Assembly: GCA_900313435.1 (NCBI GenBank)
Contig: OMRF01000074.1
Location: 1-5,950 of the forward strand
DNA length: 5,950 nucleotides
Reading direction: 5' to 3'
From: an uncultured Lachnospiraceae bacterium
Lineage (GTDB): Bacteria > Bacillota > Clostridia > Lachnospirales > Lachnospiraceae
Made by a program: the position numbers and the translations under genes. Under the pieces are notes generated by a model. The model did not search any database. It had not been told where the DNA came from and worked only from the letters and a program-made list of their open reading frames with translations. Positions 1 to 5,854 of this stretch are shown piece after piece (within the stretch, counting starts at the first letter, position 1; every line of letters begins with the position of its first letter).

Positions 1-44
1 GGACTGTCCCCGGGGTCCATTTTCACCCCGTCCCGGGGGTCCAT
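1..44. repeat. GC-rich 24-bp-period direct repeat with hairpin potential, just after the HD-GYP gene
   Basis: Two 15-nt copies lie at 6-20 and 30-44 and differ at one base (GTCCCCGGGGTCCAT and GTCCCGGGGGTCCAT). Positions 1-4 can pair with 39-42, and 8-14 with 32-38, giving a GC-rich stem with a 3-nt bulge and a loop of about 17 nt. The copies begin 3 nt beyond the stop codon of the HD-GYP gene. This could be a terminator for that gene, but any U-tract would lie outside the window. It could instead be part of a dispersed intergenic repeat. The repeat itself is directly visible; its function is inferred. Confidence 0.6.
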
Positions 45-47
45 CCA

Positions 48-2333
48 TTATCCATTTATGATACGAATATTGGTCAGGGCACACTGGTCACCCGTCAGCG
101 TTACATATACCTCAGAAATATCGTCAATAATTGTCGTGGTGATATTCAGGCTGATGCCAAGATTTTCTGTAGTTGTAATGATCTTGTTGCCATCCCTTTG
201 AAATGAAATGCTACAGTCAAAACCTTTTTTGTTTTCTTCCTTCCATGCATCCCAGCCCACAAAATCATCAGTCTTGTTGACGATTGCTTTATTGCTGGAC
301 AGACCATCAGACTCCCAGTCTTCGCCATCAAGCCTGATGAGGGCATACTCTTTGTATTTGTCTCCCGCAGGGATCCTGTCCGGAGAATAGAACAGAACAA
401 TATATGCCGTATGCCATACAAGGCGTGAATTAGGCAGGCTCATCGTATGGAAAGTGATCTTCATTCCGTCACGGACCGGTATGCCGGGCGTACTGTCGAC
501 CCTGTATCCGTCTATCTGAACATTTGGCAGATCTCCGGAAAGGCATTTTATATAACTGATCTCCTCGGCGATCCGCGGAATGGCCTTGACATCAAAATCC
601 TCTTCTTCATTCTCCACCATGATATTGTGAAGTTCGCAGTGTTCACCGCTTAGAGAGATGTAAACATATCGACCGATATCACGCAGGGCCAGGATGACAT
701 CGAACGATTTCTCTTCACTCAGAACACGAACCAGTACGTGATCTTTGCTCCGGACGGCTTTGATCATGTATCGCTGTTCCCGCTCGGGCTCTCCGGATCT
801 TGCCCATTCAAGATCGATTTCCTGATCGGATGGCCTTACCTCTGCTTTTCGTGTATTGACCTCCGTCACCTGCCCGTCAAGGCGAATCCGGGCATATTCA
901 TAGTATAGTAAATCCTTATTGTTTTCCTCGCCCGGATGTACCTTGCCATCTAACGAATCGAACACGATCAGCGTTGGCAGGCATTCCTCGTTCACAAAGC
1001 CATCGTCCGGCTGACTGCAGAGCCTGATTTCTGACATTTTGGGCATGATCACGATTCCCGAAGAACATTCATGATATATCTCTTCACAACGCAGATTGGT
1101 CGTATTTGTAACATTTGCTCCGGATACGCTCTCCTTCATCTGGTATTCCGTATCCAGATCGATCAGATGGATCATGATCTTGGCAAATTCAGGATCAAAC
1201 TGTGTACTGCTCCCCTTGACCAGTTCCTCTCTCACGATATGCTGTGGAATTGCATTTCGATAACTTCTGTTGGAGGTCATGGCGTCATAGGCATCTGCCA
1301 CGGCGATGATCCGCGCGATCTCGGGGATAGCTTCACCCTTGAGCCCATCGGGGTAACCTCTTCCGTTGTAACGCTCGTGGTGGTGGCGTGCGCCGATCGC
1401 GAGCCACGGGGAATCCTTAATACTGGAGAGGATTTCACCGCCCACAACGGAATGCCTCTTGATCTGATCGAATTCCTCGTCTGTCAGCCTGCCTTTCTTC
1501 TGAAGGATCTCAATAGGGATTCCGATCTTGCCCACGTCATGAAGCAGCGCTGCGAAGTAGACCTTTTTACATTCCTCTTCGGACATGCCCACCTCCTGGG
1601 CAATTTTGAGCGAATATTCCGCAACACGGCGGGAATGGCCGTTTGTATAGGTATCCTTGGCATCGATAGCGCCAGCCAACGCCTCCGTGGTCTCTTCGAA
1701 CATGACGTGCACTTTTTCCTGCACTTTCTGTCTTGCGATGATCTCCGCGAAAACATATCTTTCAGCTCTCGTCTTGTTTACATAACATCCAATGATGATC
1801 CCGAAAAGAGACGCAATAATGAGATAGGCGATCGCGGTCGTATAAAGCTGTGGTTCTATACCCTCCCGCAGAATGAAAACGGCCAGGATGTTATAAGCCG
1901 ACAGAAGAACGATATTAAAGGCAGGTGGAAGAACAAAAAAGATCGGAACGAGCACGACCGCAATAAACATGACAACTGTCAGGGTATTATACTGAAGCTG
2001 CAGCTTCGCGATCCATAGACCGCCGCCGAGAATTGCGGCATCAACCATAAAGGCGGAAAGGGGGATCAGCCAGAACACTTTCAGAGCAATACAGGTTGCG
2101 AAGATCATCGCGGTCAAACAGAGTACAGCCGCCATAATGTATGCACCGCGGCAGCGGGTAAATGCTTCATTAAAGAAGGACATAATGAAGCAGTATCCCC
2201 AATAAACCAGTTGGACCCTTGACCAGATCTTAACAAACTTTCGATCGTCCTCTACAATATTCTTCTGAACAGCCTGTTTGTCGCTGATCGGGATATCCCC
2301 GTGCATCAGTATCTTTTTCATTCTTTCCAACAT
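48..2333 (-). CDS. Membrane-anchored HD-GYP protein (probable cyclic-di-GMP phosphodiesterase) with duplicated C-terminal domain
   Basis: This protein probably hydrolyses cyclic di-GMP at the inner face of the cytoplasmic membrane. Residues about 42-185 form roughly six hydrophobic segments with no recognised sensor fold. The HD-GYP domain spans about 209-395. It has H233, the H265-D266 pair in LLHDVGKIG, H294, the HHHE run at 317-320, RYNGRGYPDG at 321-330 and D347, so the catalytic set looks intact. Tyr229 occupies the position where three-metal HD-GYP enzymes carry Glu, which suggests a two-metal site. Residues about 410-761 hold two divergent copies of one domain, about 184 residues apart: YYEYARIRLDG (477-487) against YKEYALIRLDG (660-670), and VYISLSGEHCELHNI (557-571) against VYVTLTGDQCALTNI (742-756). 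Their pattern recalls beta-sandwich, carbohydrate-binding-like modules, but that is a guess. The start at 2333 is supported by AAGGA 8 nt upstream; Met5 is a weaker alternative. A terminator separates the gene from the upstream chemoreceptor fusion. Confidence 0.93.
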   Translation of the reverse strand: MLERMKKILMHGDIPISDKQAVQKNIVEDDRKFVKIWSRVQLVYWGYCFIMSFFNEAFTRCRGAYIMAAVLCLTAMIFATCIALKVFWLIPLSAFMVDAAILGGGLWIAKLQLQYNTLTVVMFIAVVLVPIFFVLPPAFNIVLLSAYNILAVFILREGIEPQLYTTAIAYLIIASLFGIIIGCYVNKTRAERYVFAEIIARQKVQEKVHVMFEETTEALAGAIDAKDTYTNGHSRRVAEYSLKIAQEVGMSEEECKKVYFAALLHDVGKIGIPIEILQKKGRLTDEEFDQIKRHSVVGGEILSSIKDSPWLAIGARHHHERYNGRGYPDGLKGEAIPEIARIIAVADAYDAMTSNRSYRNAIPQHIVREELVKGSSTQFDPEFAKIMIHLIDLDTEYQMKESVSGANVTNTTNLRCEEIYHECSSGIVIMPKMSEIRLCSQPDDGFVNEECLPTLIVFDSLDGKVHPGEENNKDLLYYEYARIRLDGQVTEVNTRKAEVRPSDQEIDLEWARSGEPEREQRYMIKAVRSKDHVLVRVLSEEKSFDVILALRDIGRYVYISLSGEHCELHNIMVENEEEDFDVKAIPRIAEEISYIKCLSGDLPNVQIDGYRVDSTPGIPVRDGMKITFHTMSLPNSRLVWHTAYIVLFYSPDRIPAGDKYKEYALIRLDGEDWESDGLSSNKAIVNKTDDFVGWDAWKEENKKGFDCSISFQRDGNKIITTTENLGISLNITTTIIDDISEVYVTLTGDQCALTNIRIING

Positions 2334-2355
2334 AATATGTTCCTTACTCTCCCAT

Positions 2356-2384
2356 ATTATAAGTCAATGATGTCCATTAAAGAA
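2356..2384 (-). promoter_or_regulatory. Possible promoter of the HD-GYP gene
   Basis: On the minus strand a perfect TATAAT (2361-2356) lies 22 nt upstream of the HD-GYP start codon, between the upstream terminator and the gene. A hexamer 17 nt before it, TTCTTT (2384-2379), is a poor match to TTGACA. A TTGACT touches the TATAAT directly and therefore cannot serve as its -35 element. The gene needs its own promoter if the terminator works, which supports the call. The implied leader is only about 15 nt. Confidence 0.4.
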
Positions 2385-2401
2385 TACATTGCGCATTGCT
2401 C

Positions 2402-2439
2402 AAAAAAGACCACTTTAGCGATCACAGCTAAAGTGGTCT
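2402..2439 (-). terminator. Rho-independent terminator after the hydrogenase-chemoreceptor gene
   Basis: A perfect 13-bp inverted repeat pairs 2407-2419 with 2427-2439 around a 7-nt loop (2420-2426). On the minus strand it is followed by a run of six T residues (2407-2402), the first of which is part of the stem. It lies 41 nt beyond the stop codon at 2481, the usual place for an intrinsic terminator. The plus-strand side has only a short T run (CTTTT), so activity in that direction would be weaker. Confidence 0.92.
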
Positions 2440-2480
2440 CTTTTCGGTTTGGTTTCCGGTCGATTTTGCACCCCAGCACC

Positions 2481-4412
2481 TTAATCTTCCAGAATCTGTT
2501 TCAGAGATTCTTCCACATTTTCCGCCACTTCTCTCATCTTCGAAATCGAAGCAGCCGTCTGTTCGCTGGAGTCAACAAGCACCGTTGCCCGTTCGTTGAC
2601 GCGTTCCACGATCTGCTCAAGTTTTCCAGCCTCCGCGATCAGGTGCTCGACGGTTTCCTTTATATCCCGATTGTTCGCATTGCTATCGTCCGCCGTAGTC
2701 TTTGAACCCTCTGCCAGATTCTTGATCTCATCCGCCACAACGGCAAATCCTCTTCCGGCCTCTCCTGCCCGCGCCGCTTCAATGGAGGCGTTGAGTGCCA
2801 GCAGATTGGTCTGGGAAGCGATGGCGATCACGGCGGCGTTATTGGAATCCAGTTTGCTCAGATACCCTTCGATCGCACTGAGCACATTCTTTAATTCGGT
2901 TGCAAATGCATCCACTTCGTTCATCTCAGTGGAAATGCCGGTTGTCTGATTGCTGTTGTCGGCGCTGGCTTCCTCGATCTGTCCGATGGCTTCCCGCAGC
3001 GTACCGAAATCCTCTCCGATCTCTTCGGCCAGCGAGATCTTCTTATCCCGCATTTCTTCCTGCGTTCTTACCACCTTCTCGGAAAGCTCGACGGCTTTGT
3101 CCTTTTCTTCGTATGCGCGTTCCTTGAGGTAGTGCATACAGTTATGGATATGGTTAAATCCGTTAAAGATCGCGACGGCCATATCCTGGCAGGTGTTGTA
3201 GCCGCAGCATCCGCAGTCGATGGATTGTTTTTCCTTCGTGTCCTTATGGAGCTGCCGATAGATTTCGTCAAGCTGAGCCTGCGTGGGAACCTTGTGCGCG
3301 CATATTTTGCTCCGGTCGGTGTATTTCCGGAGGAAATCATTCAGATTCAGATTCGCAAACTGTTTGTTTAATGCCGCCAGTCTTTGGGCGGGAGTCAGAT
3401 TCCTGCCCCAGGCCGATTTTTTGGAGTTGTTCTTGCTTTCTGCCTTGATCTTCTGAATGGCCATGAACACATCTTCGTTCATGTCCTCCCTTACCTCAGT
3501 TCCTGTTCCGTACAGACAGCCGCTGGCACAGTTTAAGGCGTCCACAAAAAGGTAGGATGTATTTCCCTGTTTCAGCCGGTCCTTGTTGCGCCAGAGATAT
3601 TCGTACATATGGTGCTCGCCTTCCATCTGGCGCACCAGTGCGTCATCTCCCAGCAGCCAGTACACATTTTCCTTCAGTCCTCCGGGCATGGGATAAATGG
3701 AGCCCAGGCCGTATTCGATCTCATCCTTATAAGGCTGAGCGCCGGTGACGGGATGCTCTTTCAGATATTTGATCAGGTGCTTAAAGGTCAGGTTATAAGA
3801 AACATACCTATGATTGTTGGGATCGTCGATCTCGTTCTTTTTGGCGACGCAGGGGCTGATAAAAGCCAGCTTATCCGGCAGCTTCATGTATTTTTTTACA
3901 TAGACGGCGGCACACATCATCGGCGACTGCACCGGCATCAGTTTGGGGAGAAGCTCCGGAGTATAGCGTTCGATATAGCCGACTACCGCGGGGCATGGCT
4001 GGGAAATGCCGCCGTAGAAATTGTTTTCGGTAATGTATTTGATGTATCCCCAAGTGCAGATATCCGCGCCGAAGGATACGCTGATGAACCGATTTACGCC
4101 GGCTTTTTTCAGCATTCCGAGATACTTTTCGTAGTCCTTTGGATAATCGGCTAAAAATGCGGGAGCGATCAAAACGGAGATCTTCTCGCCTCTCTTTAGA
4201 TCCGCAAAGAACTGCTCCACATCATCCACATATTCCCGGGCGCTGTGTTCGCAGGCATCCATACAGGCCCCGCAGGCAATGCAGCGCTCCGGATCCACTT
4301 CAATGGTATTACCTCTGTCTTTCTCGATGGCGATATTTGCCCCCATGCAACTGCAGGCTCTGATGCATTTGTTGCATCCGATGCAATTATCGTTGGTTTT
4401 TACCAGACTCAT
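2481..4412 (-). CDS. Sensory [FeFe]-hydrogenase-like protein fused to a methyl-accepting chemotaxis signalling domain
   Basis: This is a soluble receptor with no membrane segment and no HAMP domain, probably passing a redox, H2 or CO-type signal to CheA and CheW. Residues 1-60 form a two-[4Fe-4S] ferredoxin domain (C10, C13, C16, C20; C44, C47, C50, C54). Residues about 75-320 resemble the H-cluster domain of [FeFe]-hydrogenases: QPCPA (C140), SPCVAKKNE (C188) and NCASGC (C295, C299) supply the four cysteines expected to hold the H-cluster [4Fe-4S]. Loop 1 reads SQPCP where catalytic enzymes have TSCCP, so the proton-transfer cysteine is replaced by Pro139. A Fes-type [4Fe-4S] motif follows (C400, C403, C408, C425). 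Residues about 430-643 are an MCP coiled-coil hairpin with tip QTNLLALNASIEAARAGEAG (534-553). No C-terminal CheR-binding pentapeptide is seen. AGAGG lies 5 nt before the start at 4412. The altered loop suggests sensing rather than bulk H2 turnover; this is inference from sensory (HydS-like) families. Confidence 0.93.
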   Translation of the reverse strand: MSLVKTNDNCIGCNKCIRACSCMGANIAIEKDRGNTIEVDPERCIACGACMDACEHSAREYVDDVEQFFADLKRGEKISVLIAPAFLADYPKDYEKYLGMLKKAGVNRFISVSFGADICTWGYIKYITENNFYGGISQPCPAVVGYIERYTPELLPKLMPVQSPMMCAAVYVKKYMKLPDKLAFISPCVAKKNEIDDPNNHRYVSYNLTFKHLIKYLKEHPVTGAQPYKDEIEYGLGSIYPMPGGLKENVYWLLGDDALVRQMEGEHHMYEYLWRNKDRLKQGNTSYLFVDALNCASGCLYGTGTEVREDMNEDVFMAIQKIKAESKNNSKKSAWGRNLTPAQRLAALNKQFANLNLNDFLRKYTDRSKICAHKVPTQAQLDEIYRQLHKDTKEKQSIDCGCCGYNTCQDMAVAIFNGFNHIHNCMHYLKERAYEEKDKAVELSEKVVRTQEEMRDKKISLAEEIGEDFGTLREAIGQIEEASADNSNQTTGISTEMNEVDAFATELKNVLSAIEGYLSKLDSNNAAVIAIASQTNLLALNASIEAARAGEAGRGFAVVADEIKNLAEGSKTTADDSNANNRDIKETVEHLIAEAGKLEQIVERVNERATVLVDSSEQTAASISKMREVAENVEESLKQILED

Positions 4413-4440
4413 GATTTCCTCTCTACTGTGCCAATCTCTT

Positions 4441-4456
4441 TACACAGAAATACACA
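4441..4456 (-). repeat. TGTGTA direct repeat in the leader of the hydrogenase-chemoreceptor gene
   Basis: Read on the minus strand, TGTGTA occurs at 4456-4451 and again at 4446-4441, a spacing of 10 bp or about one helical turn. It lies in the predicted 5' leader, 28 to 44 nt before the start codon. Its function is unknown and chance occurrence is possible. Confidence 0.3.
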
Positions 4457-4478
4457 CTAAAGCTTTTGATCATGTATG

Positions 4479-4507
4479 AATATACTTTTTCTATCATGTT
4501 TTTGCAA
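4479..4507 (-). promoter_or_regulatory. Sigma-A-type promoter of the hydrogenase-chemoreceptor gene
   Basis: On the minus strand TTGCAA (4507-4502, four of six matches to TTGACA) is followed by exactly 17 nt and then TATATT (4484-4479, five of six matches to TATAAT). Transcription would begin near 4472, leaving a leader of about 60 nt before the start at 4412. No sigma-28 motility-type promoter was seen. A repeated ACATGAT at 4499-4493 and 4475-4469 flanks the -10 element and may be an operator. Confidence 0.65.
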
Positions 4508-4512
4508 ATAAT

Positions 4513-4636
4513 TTCTTGATTTGTTACTCCCTCTTCTTCTCCGGCAATTCCTCATACATTGCCCTGCTGCCTTCTCGTGAAAAGGTTTATTCCAGGAACC
4601 TGTCTCGATCAGTACTTATCCCTATGAATCCCTTGC
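4513..4636 (-). other. Intergenic stretch after the GNAT gene with small hairpins and a short cryptic reading frame
   Basis: No credible gene is present here. GGCAAT at 4543-4548 pairs with ATTGCC at 4558-4563 around a 9-nt loop, and AGGTT pairs with AACCT around 4583-4601. Neither hairpin has a U-tract, so no clear terminator for the acetyltransferase gene can be named. On the minus strand the stretch between in-frame stops at 4589-4587 and 4526-4524 reads like protein (TFSREGSRAMYEELPEKKRE) but has no ribosome binding site that I could support. It may be a worn gene end, a dispersed intergenic repeat, or chance. Confidence 0.3.
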
Positions 4637-5158
4637 TCACCTGTGCTCGCTTATCATCTTCTCCATCCAGATCATATTATACCATCGGTCAAACTTATAT
4701 CCGCACTTATGAAACTCTCCCACCTTGGTATATCCCATATGCTGATGAAAAAACTCGCTGTTCCTTGTCAGATATTCATCTTCAGTAATCGGTTCCGCGA
4801 TGCAGGCATAAAGGTTGATCATCCCCATTTCTCTCAATGCCTCTTCCAACGCAGTATATAATGCCCTGCCATAACCGTTTCCCTTTGAATCGCGATCCAG
4901 ATATATCGTCATCTCGCAGCAATGATCATAAGCAGCTCTCCCTATAAAAACACCTGCATAAGCATAACCCCTGATCACGCCATCCTCTTCTATGACGATA
5001 TAGGGATATTTTTTTAAAGTATTTGATATCCGTTTTCTAAACTCATCCGGCGAAGGGGTTTCAATTTCAAACGATATTGCCGTGTTCTCAACATAGTATG
5101 AATATATTTCAAGAAGCCTTTCAGCGTCACTTTCAATCGCACTACGAATCATGATCAT
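4637..5158 (-). CDS. GNAT N-acetyltransferase, phosphinothricin acetyltransferase-like
   Basis: This cytoplasmic enzyme is expected to move an acetyl group from acetyl-CoA to a small amine, typically an amino acid or its analogue such as methionine sulfoximine or phosphinothricin in this family. The real substrate cannot be read from the sequence. Family features are the opening IRSAIESDAERLLEIY, the GYAYAGVFIGRAAY stretch (64-77), E82 before the central strand, the acetyl-CoA loop KGNGYGRAL (92-100) and the closing HKCGYKFDRWYNMIWMEK (150-167). At 173 residues it has full family length. GGAG sits 8 nt before the start at 5158; Met3 would leave a spacing of 14 nt. The gene follows another GNAT gene after 49 nt with no visible terminator, so read-through from it is likely. 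The two proteins belong to different GNAT subfamilies and are not a recent duplication. Confidence 0.9.
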   Translation of the reverse strand: MIMIRSAIESDAERLLEIYSYYVENTAISFEIETPSPDEFRKRISNTLKKYPYIVIEEDGVIRGYAYAGVFIGRAAYDHCCEMTIYLDRDSKGNGYGRALYTALEEALREMGMINLYACIAEPITEDEYLTRNSEFFHQHMGYTKVGEFHKCGYKFDRWYNMIWMEKMISEHR

Positions 5159-5207
5159 TCTCTTAACTCCGTGTTCATAATCTCTTTGTTTTTTCTAACC
5201 CTAATAC

Positions 5208-5837
5208 TTATCCAAAGATCTGTCCCGGCAGCTTCAGCTTCTCCTTGGGCGGAAACGCTTTATCAAACTCATCCACATCCTCATCTTTCACGTAATAGCC
5301 CTGCGGAGTCTGATATACCCCGGTCACATCGTCCAGGTATCCGGGAATCAATTCCTTGCAGAGAAAGAAGGATGAATCTGCATCCTCCGGCAGGTCATGA
5401 TAACGTATGCCAAACTTACTTGCGAAGTCAAAGCCACTCTTGCCATAGAAATCAATGTTTCCTTCAAAAAGAACAGCCCCGAAGCCCATTCCTGCTGCCT
5501 TCTCCAAAGAGTAATCCAGTATAGCCTTCCCGTAACCCTTGCGCTTTAGCTCCGGGGTGATGCCGATCGGCCCCATCGTTAAGACCGGGATCTTCCTTCC
5601 GTCATCGGCATCGATGATCGTCTTCATGAACATGTTCTGTCCGATCAGTTTTCCATCCTGCTCCATGACGAAATCCAGCTCCTTAACGAATGCAGGATCA
5701 TTCCTCAGCACATGGATCACATAATGCTCACTGCATCCCGGACGGTAAACATTCCAGAATGATTCTCTCACAAGGTTCTCAACATCCCTGTAATCTTCTT
5801 CCTTCTCTAATCGTATCTTATAATCGTTTGTATTCAT
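5208..5837 (-). CDS. GNAT N-acetyltransferase, YhbS-like (COG3153 type)
   Basis: This is a predicted acetyl-CoA-dependent N-acetyltransferase of unknown substrate. The N-terminal IRLEKEEDYRDVENLVRESF and the central strand VLTMGPIGITPELKRKGYGK (85-104) fit the YhbS-like group. The acetyl-CoA pyrophosphate loop is RKGYGK (99-104), and the FYGKSGF segment (130-136) is the usual late GNAT helix-strand turn. The tail from about 145 to 209 (PEDADSSFFLCKELIPGYL and beyond) is typical of the group and is complete, so the 209 residues look full length. The start at 5837 has a perfect GGAGG (5849-5845) 7 nt upstream. The gene begins 17 nt after the stop codon of a probable membrane protein, so the two are likely co-transcribed. 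No promoter is visible between them. Confidence 0.92.
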   Translation of the reverse strand: MNTNDYKIRLEKEEDYRDVENLVRESFWNVYRPGCSEHYVIHVLRNDPAFVKELDFVMEQDGKLIGQNMFMKTIIDADDGRKIPVLTMGPIGITPELKRKGYGKAILDYSLEKAAGMGFGAVLFEGNIDFYGKSGFDFASKFGIRYHDLPEDADSSFFLCKELIPGYLDDVTGVYQTPQGYYVKDEDVDEFDKAFPPKEKLKLPGQIFG

Positions 5838-5854
5838 CTTATTTCCTCCGTAAA

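Noticed and set aside
1071..2018. A 315-codon open frame on the plus strand
   Set aside because: It lies wholly antisense to the HD-GYP gene, crosses its conserved catalytic motifs, has a low-complexity composition typical of shadow frames and shows no recognisable domain.
2362..2367. TTGACT on the minus strand as a -35 element for the HD-GYP gene
   Set aside because: It directly touches TATAAT with no spacer, and 17 nt downstream of it there is only the ribosome binding region.
3609..4154. A 181-codon open frame on the plus strand
   Set aside because: It is antisense to the conserved H-cluster domain, whose motifs fix the minus strand as coding; no domain is recognised in it.
4413..4636. 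A riboswitch or structured leader upstream of the chemoreceptor gene
   Set aside because: The visible hairpins are short and lie upstream of the predicted promoter, so they would not be in the leader; no known riboswitch core was recognised.
4516..4788. A 90-codon plus-strand frame across the intergenic region into the GNAT gene
   Set aside because: It overlaps the conserved C-terminal part of the PAT-like enzyme in antisense, and I found no supporting ribosome binding site or recognised domain.
5191..5206. TTAGGGTTAG on the minus strand, a telomere-like repeat
   Set aside because: Only one and a half copies are present in a 49-nt gap between bacterial genes; chance is the simplest explanation.
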